DNA of 35,465 nucleotides from Methanothrix sp. (GTDB taxonomy: Archaea; Halobacteriota; Methanosarcinia; Methanotrichales; Methanotrichaceae): assembly GCA_026394505.1 (NCBI GenBank), contig JAPKYC010000183.1, positions 1-35,465 of the forward strand, written 5' to 3'. The notes below the pieces were generated by a model that did not search any database, was not told the origin of the DNA, and saw nothing but the letters and a program-made list of their open reading frames with translations. Made by a program: the position numbers and the translations under genes. How positions within the stretch are numbered: the first letter of the stretch is position 1; each line of letters starts with the position of its first letter. Shown here piece by piece: positions 16,822 to 25,361 of this stretch.

Positions 16822-17307
16822 AACGGATATAAGATCCGCCTCCTCAGGCTTCTCCCAGAAAGCGGCTTGCGGCAGCATTTTCGGGATAGATCCTGAGCCC
16901 CCGTCGGCCCATCATTGGCCGCCGCAGGAAATACCGGGGCGAGAAGAGCGAGGCAGCGACACACCCCCGGCCCGCAGGGCTGCAGCCTTGATCGGCCCAT
17001 ACGGCGGTGCATTGATCATCGGTTAAGGATGATGCAATTGCAGCAGAACAATCATCACAGGATAGTGCTTGAGGTCGGCGATCATGGCTTCGCGTCCTTT
17101 GCAGCTTCGCGCGAGATCCAGGGTATCACGCGAAGGCGCGAAATCCCGATGAGAGTAGGACAATTCTTGCCACATGTTTATTGATTTCCGTCTTAACCGA
17201 TGACGCATGGACGGCAGCAACTAGCGGGCGCTCTGGCCTCGCGGGGCAGAGAAACAGCAAAAATGACTAATGCATGATGGCAGATCCGTGCTAAAAGTAA
17301 TGGATTT

Positions 17308-18594
17308 TTAAACCTTCGGCTCCAGCCTTCTTCTCACCGATTCCGCATGCGCCAACAAGCCTTCCGCCTCGGCCAGAGCAGTAATAGTATCCTCCAAGCC
17401 CAGGAGCCCGTCATCGGTGATCATCTGCACACTGATCTTCTTGGTGAAGTGGTCCACATTCAATCCCGAAAAGACCCGGGCGTAGCCGGATGTGGGAAGC
17501 ACGTGATTGGTGCCGCTGGCATAGTCGCCTGCCGCTACCGGCGTGAACTTCCCCAAAAACACGCTGCCCGCATTGCGTACTGACCTCAGGACGTTCATGG
17601 GGTCATGGGTGATGATCTCCAAATGCTCAGGCGCAAAGGCATTGCAAAAGTCCAGAGCCTCGTCCATGTCGCCGGCCACGAGAACGGCGCTGTGCTCCAG
17701 GCTCTGCTCTACAATCTCGCTTCGCGCCGCGCCAGCGGCCTGAATCCTCAACTCCTCTGCAACGGCGCCTGCCAAAAGATCATCCAGAGCAACCAAGACG
17801 GAGATGGACTTGGGATCATGCTCCCCCTGGGCGATCATGTCTGCGGCGATCACTCCCGGATCGGCGGTCCGATCGGCCAGGATGAGAACCTCGCTCGGGC
17901 CCGCCGGAAAGTCGATCTCCACGCTGCCCCGCAGAAGCATCTTGGCCGCGGTGACGTAAACATTGCCCGGCCCCACGATCTTTTGCACCCGCTCTATGCT
18001 CTCCGTGCCTAGGCCCATAGCCGCGATGGCCTGGGCTCCGCCCAGCTTGTAAATCTCATCGGCTCCGGCCATATCGGCAGCCACAAGGGTGAGTGGAGTT
18101 ATGGAGCCGTCCAATTTAGGGGGAGTGCATACCGCTATCCTGGAAACACCGGCCACTTTGGCGGGAATAATATTCATCAAAGCCGAGCTGGGATAAGAGG
18201 CTCTCCCGCCCGGCACATAGGCGCCCACCGAGTCCAGGGGCACGACCTTCTGGCCCACAGAGACGCCAGGAGCAATCTCGGTCATCCACAATTCGCGCTC
18301 TTTTTGCAGGTTATGGAATTGGATGATGTTATCTGCCGCATCGGATAAGGCCTCCATGAGCCTCTCCTCCACCAGATCGTAAGCGGCATCGATCTCTTCT
18401 TCGCTAACCTGAAGGTCGTCGAGGCGTGCTCCTTCAAACTTCTCCGTGTACTTGAAGAGCGCCTCATCCCCCTAGCTTCCCACCTCCATGACAATCTCAT
18501 TAACCACGGAAAGCACGTCGGTTATGCCCACATCTCGGGAGAGAAGGATTTCCAGATCCTCATCATTCAACTGACTTAGCATCTTTGTAATCAT
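17308..18594 (-). CDS. hisD: Histidinol dehydrogenase with in-frame TAG at codon 41
   Basis: HisD makes the last two oxidations of histidine synthesis, turning L-histidinol into L-histidine with NAD. The ATG at 18594 has a perfect GGAGG eight bases upstream. The frame then runs in register with HisD apart from a TAG at 18472-18474, just before GDEALFKYTEKF, where other HisD proteins have a residue such as Arg, Glu or Lys. After it the enzyme looks intact: VGAYVPGG, GPGNVYVTAAK, PAGPSEVL, AQGEHDPKS (zinc ligands), APEHLEI and SGTNHVLPTSG. The longest uninterrupted frame starts at a GTG at 18372 without a ribosome-binding site and lacks about 75 residues. It may be a nonsense allele, a sequence error, or suppressed. 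It follows lig in a minus-strand run. Confidence 0.85.
18472..18474 (-). other. In-frame amber codon in hisD
   Basis: The codon is TAG in the minus-strand hisD frame, with coding quality equal on both sides and no frameshift. TAG also serves as an ordinary stop in this window (marker 8, both gvpH genes), which argues against wholesale reassignment. Confidence 0.85.
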
Positions 18595-18618
18595 CGTAGT
18601 AGCCTCCAATATTCATAT

Positions 18619-20298
18619 TCAAGCGGAATCGCCTCTGCCCCTCTGTCCTTTGTAGAGGGAGACGACGCGCTCCAGGCTGTCCGCCTCCTCCAGAGATTTG
18701 TCGTCCCTTACGGCGACCATCCTGGGAAAACGCAGCGCATACCCTGAGGAGTAGTTGGGACTCCTTTGTATCTCCTCGTAGGCCACCTCGAAGATCACCG
18801 CCGGCTTGATCTCCACCTCCATGCCCTTCTCCAGCAAAATCAGTTCCCGGAACATCTCAGTAAGCTCTGCTAGCGCCTCATCCGTGAGTCCTGTGGCCAC
18901 AAAGCCCATATCTAATAGATTGCCGGTGGCAGTGTCCCGGCATCCCAGCCGGTAGGAGCCTAAAAAGCTCGCTCTGCGCCCCTCGCCCCATTTTGCGCCT
19001 ATTACTACCAGGTCCAAAGTCTCCATAACCGGCTTGATCTTCAGCCAGTTCTTGCCCCTCTTTCCCGGAGCGTAGACTGAGGTGGGATTCTTTAAAATAA
19101 GCCCTTCATGGCCTGCATTCAGAGCCTGACGGTAGATCTCCTCGGCTGCCTTTGCGCTGTCGGACAGGACCTGATCGGCGAGAAGAGCGGGATATGCAAT
19201 CTTCTCCAGGAGTGCTCTTCTTTCGTTTAGGGACAGGTGAGTCACGCTTTTGCCATCCAGATATATCAAATCGAAGAGGAAAAGGCGCAGGGGAATCTGG
19301 GCGGCAAGCTTTTCTACATTGTATTTCCTGCGAAACCGTTTCAAGATTTCCTGGAAGGCCATGGGCCGGCCGTCTTTGCCGATTGCTACCGCTTCTCCAT
19401 CCAGTATGGCGCTCTGGGCAGTTATCTGCCTGGCGGCCAGGACGATCTCCGGCAAGGATGCCGTCACATTCTCCAGGCGGCGGGAGAATATGCGTATGCT
19501 GTCCCCTTCTTTATGGATCTGCACACGAGCCCCGTCATACTTCCATTCAATGGCGGCGGTGCCGATATCAGCCAGCGCGGCTGGAATGCTCTCGCCCAAC
19601 TGGGCCAGCATCATCTTGATGGGGTGATTGATCATGACCGATAGCTCCGCCAGAGTGCCGCGCCTGGCGGCAACTGCTACCAGGCCCATATCGTTGGTGA
19701 GGTTATAGGCCCGCTCCACGTTCTCTACATCTGCCCCACTTTTGGAAAAGGCCCGGGCAACGGCATCCCGCACGCCCCCTTCACCTATGCCGATCCTCAT
19801 GTCCTCTATGGCCAGGCGGGCGATATACCTGGCCTCTAAAGAGCCGGCCTGGCTGAATAAAAATTGCAGGTTTTTGACTTTGGCATCCTGACTTCTCTTG
19901 CCGGAAGCGCGAGCTATTGCCACAAACCTTTCATAAACGTCTGCGATGGAGAGCGGCTCTGCTTTTAGGAAGGCGGCAAAGCCAAGAGGCCTTCTCTTCT
20001 CCACAATGCCGGCGGCAACCAGGCCCGGATCACCGGTGACGCGAAGCATTTCCGAGATCTGTTCGGCCGGGCAGCCGCAGGCTTTGGCCAGGGCCTCGTA
20101 GAGGATGCTGGGCCCCACGCCGATAACCAGATCGAGGCTGGGCGGGAAGAGCGTGCCCATGACAAAGCTGCTGGCTACGGGAAGCTCTGCCTCGTCCAGT
20201 CCCGCCAGGAATGCTGCTACCAGGTCTATCTTCTCCAGGGAGCCGGATATTGCCTCTACCTTCTGGCAGAGCTTTGCGAAGGCAAGAAAGCTGGTCAT
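18619..20298 (-). CDS. lig: ATP-dependent DNA ligase, archaeal type
   Basis: The enzyme joins nicked DNA using ATP. At 559 residues it has the normal archaeal length, with an N-terminal DNA-binding domain (about 1-210), the adenylation domain with motif I EWKYDGAR (lysine K253 takes AMP), motif III LFDLIYLDG, motif IV EGLILKN (398-404) and motif V NWLKIKP, and then an OB-fold ending in LRFPRM. The ATG follows the hom stop codon directly with no intervening base, so translation is likely coupled to hom; no strong ribosome-binding site is visible. hisD starts 24 bases after its TGA. The placement of a ligase within an amino acid operon is an organisational oddity and not evidence of shared function. 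Confidence 0.95.
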   Translation of the reverse strand: MTSFLAFAKLCQKVEAISGSLEKIDLVAAFLAGLDEAELPVASSFVMGTLFPPSLDLVIGVGPSILYEALAKACGCPAEQISEMLRVTGDPGLVAAGIVEKRRPLGFAAFLKAEPLSIADVYERFVAIARASGKRSQDAKVKNLQFLFSQAGSLEARYIARLAIEDMRIGIGEGGVRDAVARAFSKSGADVENVERAYNLTNDMGLVAVAARRGTLAELSVMINHPIKMMLAQLGESIPAALADIGTAAIEWKYDGARVQIHKEGDSIRIFSRRLENVTASLPEIVLAARQITAQSAILDGEAVAIGKDGRPMAFQEILKRFRRKYNVEKLAAQIPLRLFLFDLIYLDGKSVTHLSLNERRALLEKIAYPALLADQVLSDSAKAAEEIYRQALNAGHEGLILKNPTSVYAPGKRGKNWLKIKPVMETLDLVVIGAKWGEGRRASFLGSYRLGCRDTATGNLLDMGFVATGLTDEALAELTEMFRELILLEKGMEVEIKPAVIFEVAYEEIQRSPNYSSGYALRFPRMVAVRDDKSLEEADSLERVVSLYKGQRGRGDSA

Positions 20299-21312
20299 TT
20301 AGAATATGGCATCGATGCGTTTTGTCCTGTAGATGCTGACGATGTCTGTCAGAATGGCGGAAGCGGTCTCGATGGATCCGGCACCAAGGCCGGTTACGGT
20401 TATGGTTCCCGATAGATCGGTGTAGATAGCCGCTGAGTTCAGGGTTCCCGACACCGCTATGGGGCTACCCAGCGGCACCAGAGTGGGCCGCACAGTGAGT
20501 GCAGGCACATTACCGATGAGCTTGATGGCATAGCCCCGCTTCTTGGCCAGGGCCAGGGCCTCAGGAGTGACGCCGGTGATGCCGGTCACATCCACATCGC
20601 TGTACTTGGTGTTCATGTTGAAGAGCGAATTGGCCAGGATGACCACCTTTCCCGCAGTGTCCACGCCTTCCACATCGTAGCTGGGATCAGCCTCGGCGAT
20701 CCCCAGATCCTGGGCCTCGCTCAGAGCATGAGTGTAGGGTATGCCCTCCTCGGTCATGCGGGTGAGGATGTAGTTGCAGGTGCCGTTGAATATGCCGCGG
20801 ATCCCCAGAATGGTATTGCCCACCAGCGTGCGCTCCACCAGGCTGATGAGGGGCATGGTGCCGCCCACAGTGGCCTCGAACTTCATCATCACGCCGTTGT
20901 CCTCCGCCAGCTTTTTCAGGCGGCTGTAGGAGACCACCAGCGGCCCTTTGTTGGAGGTCACGACATGCTTGCCGCTGGAGAGGGCTGCCTCCATGTGCCC
21001 CAGTCCGGGTTGACCGTGCACGATGTTGGTGGGAGTGACCTCGACCACCAGGTCGGAGTCGATGGCGGATATGGCCTCCTTGCCCTTCATGCTGGAGGTG
21101 GCCACGTTGGCAAGGGTCCTCTCACCCAAAATCTTCTCCGCGTCCACGCCGTTCTCCGAGACCACGGTGCCGGTGTGATCGGTGACGCTGACCAGCTTAA
21201 GGTTCAATCCCATATCCCGGAGCATCTTTTTCTTGCGATTGAAGACATCGACCACGCCGTGGCCGACAATGCCGTAGCCCACCAGGGAAACCTTGATGTC
21301 TCTCATACTCAT
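20299..21312 (-). CDS. hom: Homoserine dehydrogenase
   Basis: The enzyme reduces aspartate semialdehyde to homoserine with NAD(P)H, on the way to threonine and methionine. The 337-residue protein has the nucleotide loop VGYGIVGHG (11-19), the VTSNKGPL block, FEATVGGTMPLI, and the substrate region GIFNGTCNYILTRM and EADPSYDVEGVDTAGK. It has no C-terminal ACT domain, unlike many bacterial homologues; the ACT protein encoded immediately upstream probably supplies allosteric control. The start overlaps the upstream stop as ATGA, a strong sign of coupling. The lig gene begins right after its TAA stop. Confidence 0.95.
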   Translation of the reverse strand: MSMRDIKVSLVGYGIVGHGVVDVFNRKKKMLRDMGLNLKLVSVTDHTGTVVSENGVDAEKILGERTLANVATSSMKGKEAISAIDSDLVVEVTPTNIVHGQPGLGHMEAALSSGKHVVTSNKGPLVVSYSRLKKLAEDNGVMMKFEATVGGTMPLISLVERTLVGNTILGIRGIFNGTCNYILTRMTEEGIPYTHALSEAQDLGIAEADPSYDVEGVDTAGKVVILANSLFNMNTKYSDVDVTGITGVTPEALALAKKRGYAIKLIGNVPALTVRPTLVPLGSPIAVSGTLNSAAIYTDLSGTITVTGLGAGSIETASAILTDIVSIYRTKRIDAIF

Positions 21313-21815
21313 ACCGCCTCCGCTTCTATCGGCTCAATCACTAGCAGCTTCTTCTCGGCGCCCACTTCGCGCAAGATGGCCAATGCCTTCTGGATCTCGG
21401 CCTTGCCGGTGGCGCGGATCTTGAGATAGGCGGAAGACGGCTCGTCCACACCGGTCATGGTCAGAGAAACGTCCATGACCTCGGCAAAGCCGGTGGAGTC
21501 GATGCGGTTTACGGTATCTCCCAGATCGCTGTGCAGCACATGGCCTACCAGCACCACGGAGACTGCTTCGAGGAGCCGGTCCTCGCCCGCTCGCACCACT
21601 GAGATGCCGCTCTCCTTGAGCTTGGCGTTGACGGTCTCGATCTTGGACCGGTCCATCTCCACTACGAAGCGAACCGGGATCATGCCGCGGGGTGTCTTTC
21701 TATCCCTGTGATGAACCACGCTGATGATGTTGGCCTTATTATCCCGAAAGGGCTGCAGTGCCAGGAGCAGCTGGCCTGGTACGTCCTGCAGCTCTAAATC
21801 CATGGAAAGTCGCAT
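21309..21815 (-). CDS. ACT-domain protein, probable regulator of homoserine dehydrogenase
   Basis: The 168-residue protein has an N-terminal ACT-like fold (MDLELQDVPGQLLLALQPF, NIISVVHHRDRK) and a C-terminal part with a second ACT-like beta-alpha pattern (SSAYLKIRATG to KKLLVIEP). This arrangement is typical of the archaeal ACT protein always found next to hom. Family knowledge suggests it binds an amino acid and controls the enzyme; the ligand cannot be read from the sequence. The ATG at 21815 follows GAGG at 21822-21825. An earlier in-frame ATG at 21827 precedes that site, and longer starts lie in the divergent intergenic stretch. It overlaps hom by four bases. Confidence 0.85.
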   Translation of the reverse strand: MRLSMDLELQDVPGQLLLALQPFRDNKANIISVVHHRDRKTPRGMIPVRFVVEMDRSKIETVNAKLKESGISVVRAGEDRLLEAVSVVLVGHVLHSDLGDTVNRIDSTGFAEVMDVSLTMTGVDEPSSAYLKIRATGKAEIQKALAILREVGAEKKLLVIEPIEAEAV

Positions 21816-21841
21816 AGCATTCCTCATAATATGATGGACGT

Positions 21842-22390
21842 GTGGTTTATGTGATGGGAAATAAAGCTTGTGTAGAGACGATGCATACTTTCGCTCTGCA
21901 TGGATTAAGGCCATATATGAGTAAAGATGAAAATGCATTTAATGAAAAGGCTAATTGCATAGTCGTAACCAAAGAGGGTGTAGATGTAAGCCGGGAGATT
22001 CTTGCAGTAACACTGGAGAACCTGGCTGTCGGCAAAGAGACACTTGCGGTCAGCAAATCCGGTTTTCATGAGGTCAATAGCAAACTCAATCACATGCTTT
22101 CAAAGCAAGAATTGATGATAAGCAAGCAAGATTTGCAGCTCGACAAAACCGATCTGACCCATGACAAGCAGGATGAAACAATGGATATGTTGGGCCAGGT
22201 GATAGAAAGACAGGACATTATGATTGAAAAGCAAAGCGAGCTGGTGGAGAAAATGGATGAGTCCAAAAAAGAGATGGTTAAGGAGACCAGGGATTTGCGC
22301 AAAGATCTGAAACCGAGCTTGGAGGATAGACTATCTCGAATCGAGAATGATGTGGCTCAAATCAAGGCCAAGATAGGTCTTGAGAAATAG
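21842..22390 (+). CDS. Coiled-coil protein, unknown function
   Basis: After a globular N-terminal part (about 1-60), the protein has a long coiled coil with a loose repeat built on SKQ, DKQ, ERQ and EKQ steps (about 85-160). It ends in a basic-acidic helix (EDRLSRIENDVAQIKAKIGL). The tail resembles the coiled-coil extensions that follow acylphosphatase domains in methanogens, but no acylphosphatase domain is present here, and there is no room for one because the ACT gene starts 26 bases away on the other strand. The start is uncertain: an ATG at 21918 leaves more room for a promoter and begins MSKDENAF. It overlaps the convergent YkgJ-like gene by 34 bases. Confidence 0.6.
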   Translation: MVYVMGNKACVETMHTFALHGLRPYMSKDENAFNEKANCIVVTKEGVDVSREILAVTLENLAVGKETLAVSKSGFHEVNSKLNHMLSKQELMISKQDLQLDKTDLTHDKQDETMDMLGQVIERQDIMIEKQSELVEKMDESKKEMVKETRDLRKDLKPSLEDRLSRIENDVAQIKAKIGLEK

Positions 22391-23181
22391 TCTATTTTCC
22401 ATGAATATATTGTAGCAGCATACAGAAACGCCGCCCCCCTCATCTCCCCGTCCTCCGGCATTCTCTTAAGCCCCAACCGTCGCGCCAGCAGTGCCGCCCT
22501 CTCCCGCCCGAAGTAGATCTCCATGCCCTTCAGGCGCAGCAGAAGGCGGAATAGCTCCACCTCGGGCCTATTGGACGCAAAGAGCCTCACAAGCTCGCCC
22601 TTGGCCCCAGGATCTTCATCGAGCCGCAAGGCATAATCCGCTATCCTGGCCCTCAGCTTTTCATCGGCTGAGCATATGGGAAAGCTGCCGACCTTTTGCT
22701 GCTCTTCACACGTGAGCAGATTCATTTTGGAGAGGTAAAGGGCGGCAGTGCACACCTGCGGCTTGACGGAATAGATGCGGCAGCCGGGCAGGCTGGAATC
22801 GAAGAATGGACAGGGATCGCCCTCTTTCTTGCCGAGCATCCTGGCCGATCCCACCAGATCGCCCTTCAGCTCATGAGGCCTTGTGTAGTTCATCATAAAC
22901 CTCTTCAGGGAGAGGCCCTGGTGCCGGGCGATCCTGCGGCAGTCATCTATGGATACGGCAATGCTCTTCTCCTCCAGGCAGCATCGCCCGCATCTCTCGC
23001 AAACGACTAGCAGGTGCAGCGCAGCATTTGCAGAGAAATAGGGCTCGAATTCCGGGGAGATCAGCTCATCCATCTCTTCCCTGACCAAATCCCGGTTTTT
23101 CAGCCCGCCCTCCGGGACGAGCCTTTGCAGGGCCTGCATGGCATTTATCCCGCGATCGATTTCTTCCATTCTTAGATCCAA
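22357..23181 (-). CDS. YkgJ-family cysteine-cluster protein
   Basis: The 274-residue protein carries the YkgJ (CxxxCxxCC) pattern: CERCGRCC at about residues 60-67, then a CPFF...CRIY...VCTAA set downstream. These cysteines bind iron-sulfur or zinc. Other typical pieces are the DCRRIARHQGLS helix and the FMMNYT strand. Members are often described as Fe-S oxidoreductases, but most have no known substrate. The C-terminal 110 residues are helical and Arg/Leu-rich, longer than the minimal family. The gene starts inside the end of the metallophosphoesterase gene (10-base overlap), so the two form an operon. Confidence 0.8.
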   Translation of the reverse strand: MDLRMEEIDRGINAMQALQRLVPEGGLKNRDLVREEMDELISPEFEPYFSANAALHLLVVCERCGRCCLEEKSIAVSIDDCRRIARHQGLSLKRFMMNYTRPHELKGDLVGSARMLGKKEGDPCPFFDSSLPGCRIYSVKPQVCTAALYLSKMNLLTCEEQQKVGSFPICSADEKLRARIADYALRLDEDPGAKGELVRLFASNRPEVELFRLLLRLKGMEIYFGRERAALLARRLGLKRMPEDGEMRGAAFLYAATIYSWKIDYFSRPILALI

Positions 23182-23867
23182 TTTACGGTTATCTCCTCAC
23201 CTATTTCGATGAGCGCTGCAAATCCCTGCCGCAGCTCTCCCACATTGACGATCCTTGTGGAGCCGATGAAACACTCTCCCCGCGCCTCGTGGATATGACC
23301 GCAGAGCAGTAGGTCGGGCTGGTACTCTTCCACAAAGCGGCGCAGGCTGACCGATCCCGAGCTTTCCCCATTGTAAAGAGTATCCTGCGCCCCCCAAGGC
23401 GGCTGATGCACAACTACTATCTTGATTCTTGCGTCTGTTATATCCTGATAGGCCGCGGTCAGAGTCTCATAAACTTCATCATCTCGATGATAGTAGCGAG
23501 CAGGATCTCCCAGACGCCTGGAATTTTTGGCAGTCATTCCGCCCATGCCCAGAAAGCCGACGTCTTCAAAGCAAACGGAGGAGCGATGAAGCATTAGCAA
23601 ACCTGCTGCTTCCCATAGATCGGGCACAAAATCTCTGTGGTCCATGTTTCCGGGAACGATGAGCACCAACGGCCCCAGACAGGCCAGGGCATAAGCAGTA
23701 TGTCGGGCCGTCTCCCTGTTGCCGGCATTGTGCAGGTCGCCGCAAAAGGCAATGAAATCGGCGTCAATTTCCCTCACCCGGTCCAGCATCTCGATGCGGT
23801 TATGCAGATCCGCCATCCCTAAAATCCGCAGCGGTTTCTTTGCTCCTGCCATATTCTTTCCAGACAT
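23172..23867 (-). CDS. Calcineurin-like metallophosphoesterase
   Basis: The 231-residue protein has all the metal-binding blocks of this superfamily: MADLHNR (D..H), FCGDLHN (GD.H in place of the usual GDL), VPGNMDHR (GN.D/H), VVVHQPPWG, and CGHIHEARG near the end. It should hydrolyse phosphate esters using two metal ions. The natural substrate, possibly a nucleotide, cannot be told. The ATG lies about 21 bases from a strong TATA box, with no ribosome-binding site, so the message is probably leaderless. A YkgJ-like gene overlaps its end. Confidence 0.85.
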   Translation of the reverse strand: MSGKNMAGAKKPLRILGMADLHNRIEMLDRVREIDADFIAFCGDLHNAGNRETARHTAYALACLGPLVLIVPGNMDHRDFVPDLWEAAGLLMLHRSSVCFEDVGFLGMGGMTAKNSRRLGDPARYYHRDDEVYETLTAAYQDITDARIKIVVVHQPPWGAQDTLYNGESSGSVSLRRFVEEYQPDLLLCGHIHEARGECFIGSTRIVNVGELRQGFAALIEIGEEITVNWI

Positions 23868-23883
23868 TTCTAAGCGTCAGGAT

Positions 23884-23891
23884 GATATAAA
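23884..23891 (-). promoter_or_regulatory. TATA box of the metallophosphoesterase operon
   Basis: The minus strand reads ATTCTATTTATATCATCC, centred about 21 bases before the ATG at 23867. No Shine-Dalgarno is visible, which fits a leaderless transcript. Confidence 0.6.
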
Positions 23892-24012
23892 TAGAATACG
23901 AACGGGGCCAAGGAAAACAGGCTAATTCGCGTTCTTTAGTAGTATCAAAATGGAAAAAAGAGGACAGGACAGGGAAAACATTATGGCATGCAATTGTACG
24001 TGGTGATTTGAT

Positions 24013-24546
24013 ATGATATATAATAATTGCCAAAAACAAAAAAGCAAAATCAAAATTTTTCTTTTTATGAGTTTATTATTTTTTTCCTCGTGCAATTACG
24101 TTTCCGCCTGGGCATCAGCATCCAGTTTTGATTACACTCCATTAACATGGCCATCCAATTTCGAAAATACGCATGAATATATTATAGAGGAAGCATATAA
24201 TTTGCTGAGGGAAGACTCGGCCTATTCAACCGAGAATTTCCCTTCTCTTGAGGAGTTAAAGAATTGGGAAGGCTTTAATTTTGAAGGACAAGGTGGGCCA
24301 GGCCAGAGTCCTGATGGAACAGGCAACTCCAATTTTTCAGAGCATTATTATAATCCAATAACCCAGCAAGGAGATTTGCCTCAAGCAGCAGCGCAGCATT
24401 ACGAGGAGAAAAAGTATTGCGGAGAGCCTTCTAGAGATCCATGTGGTTGTGATGGAAATGAGAGTAAATTCTGCTTCTCGCCAGGCTGCCCTACTTGTGC
24501 CGCCGAATCCGATTGGGCAAACGCAGCAGAGGCTTTCATTAAGTGA
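24013..24546 (+). CDS. Secreted zinc-dependent phospholipase C-like protein, C-terminally truncated
   Basis: The protein has a signal peptide (about 13-32) and then WPSNFENTHEYIIEEAYNLL and SEHYYNP, which match the first histidine-containing helices of the zinc-dependent phospholipase C/S1-P1-like fold. In intact members a further 100 to 150 residues follow, including an H.xxD..vP.H zinc region. Here the frame ends at 177 residues, soon after a cysteine-rich insert (CGEPSRDPCGCDG) and ANAAEAFIK. No continuation is visible in another frame. It is therefore probably inactive or a different minimal member. A GGTGAT ribosome-binding site sits five bases before the ATG. Composition is AT-richer than the flanking genes. 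Confidence 0.6.
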   Translation: MIYNNCQKQKSKIKIFLFMSLLFFSSCNYVSAWASASSFDYTPLTWPSNFENTHEYIIEEAYNLLREDSAYSTENFPSLEELKNWEGFNFEGQGGPGQSPDGTGNSNFSEHYYNPITQQGDLPQAAAQHYEEKKYCGEPSRDPCGCDGNESKFCFSPGCPTCAAESDWANAAEAFIK

Positions 24547-24610
24547 TCCTCCCACAGGGCCAAGATGTCCATGCGGACCTGCGTGATTACTAGGACAATA
24601 GAACTTAAAT

Positions 24611-24733
24611 TCAATTTATCCACATGAAACCGCGAAGAGCCAAATAATGCTCTTCTCCATGATCCTGATCTTCCTCCTCCGTCAGAGCGTACTGCTCGTA
24701 GACCAGAGGATCTATCTGCCGATCTGGTTGCAT
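24611..24733 (-). pseudogene. C-terminal remnant of an N6-adenine methylase/restriction-type protein
   Basis: The frame encodes PDRQIDPLVYEQYALTEEE, very close to the (T)DRQID.LVYELYGLTEEEI ending of many adenine-specific methylase and type IIG restriction proteins. After that the frame drifts, but one base over it reads KIRIMEKS, the expected IRIVEG-like continuation. So this is a frameshifted tail fragment. The rest of the enzyme is absent. Its ATG lies 11 bases after the upstream small ORF. Confidence 0.5.
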
Positions 24734-24743
24734 CGTTCTCTTA

Positions 24744-25010
24744 TCATACCTCCTTCTCATCTTCCGCCGGATGCGCGTTAGGCAAGAAATCTTGCTCTTT
24801 GTCATTTCCTCGAATATTCTCCACGTCGTATCCGGTTTCTTTCGAAACCTTTGATTCCAGAACCCACGTAATTTGCTCTGGCTCATACGTTTCTCCCGTG
24901 GAATAACACCTTATCATTGGAGCGCCTATAAATTCTACCCGTAATTTGCACAGCGGGCAAATCGCTACTTCAACTTCCCCTTTTTCATTCTTCCTTTTGG
25001 TATTAAACAA
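24744..25010 (-). CDS. Small CPLC-motif protein, unknown function
   Basis: The frame encodes 88 residues: a charged N-terminus, CPLCKLRVEF (one half of a zinc knuckle), RCYSTGETYEPEQITWV, and a very acidic tail. Only three cysteines are present, so a full zinc site would need another ligand or a partner. The start is probably TTG at 25010, with AGGAG about ten bases upstream. An ATG closer to that site is out of frame and stops after five codons, which could mean a one-base defect. It is followed by a methylase remnant. I do not recognise the family. Confidence 0.5.
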   Translation of the reverse strand: MFNTKRKNEKGEVEVAICPLCKLRVEFIGAPMIRCYSTGETYEPEQITWVLESKVSKETGYDVENIRGNDKEQDFLPNAHPAEDEKEV

Positions 25011-25063
25011 GGGTTTTCATCTCCTCAAAGCATTGTTAATACTGCGTTTGCTGTAATTTCAAC

Positions 25064-25231
25064 TCACTCCTCCAAGGATAAATACCTTTTACCAGTTATC
25101 CAATCCTCATTGATATCCCAGTACCGACCCAAGGGCTCTTTCATCTCTTGCTTGATATCGTCGGAAGTACCTTTTAATTTTTCATAAAGATGCTGCCCAA
25201 TATAGAAACCGTGGATATTTTCTTGAGAACA
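25064..25231 (-). pseudogene. Broken gene fragment, unknown family
   Basis: The minus-strand frame encodes 55 residues, among them HGFYIGQHLYEKLKG, EMKEPLGRYWDINEDW and GKRYLSLEE, ending at TGA. It has no start codon. In a second frame just upstream (about 25210-25275) the sequence reads AIPGVIMLAGKGASNVLKKI, which joins smoothly to it across a frameshift near 25220. The composition is clearly protein-like, but the family is not recognised. The remaining gap up to 25361 shows nothing further. Confidence 0.4.
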
Positions 25232-25361
25232 TTAGACGCGCCTTTTCCAGCGAGCATGATAACCCCGGGAATGGCGTTCCTTCTCAGGAAAAAAGATGAT
25301 GTTTGATTTGGCATCGCAATGGCGCGAGAAGCCATTCCGATGCTTCCCGCACCGCTACGAC

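Larger units (their letters stand above)
16193..17307. other. Gene-poor decayed region between secreted gene and hisD
   Basis: No intact gene was found in these 1.1 kb. The left part is AT-rich and holds two short plus-strand coding remnants (16398-16526 and 16609-16716) and a near-identical 16-base direct repeat (GCAAGTTACAYGCACT at 16550-16565 and 16806-16821). The right part (16850-17250) is GC-rich. On the minus strand at about 17023-17100 it encodes MIADLKHYPVM, which resembles the start of type I restriction specificity subunits. Several frames are long but contradict one another, so none is called. Confidence 0.5.

Noticed and set aside
16850-17250. GC-rich stretch considered as an RNA gene (RNase P or SRP RNA)
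   Set aside because: The conserved cores of those RNAs were not found, and no tRNA-like fold was seen.
18472-18474. Pyrrolysine insertion at the hisD TAG
   Set aside because: Methanothrix-type methanogens are not known to have the pyl system, no pyl gene is in the window, and TAG ends several genes here. Kept only as something to exclude by genome search.
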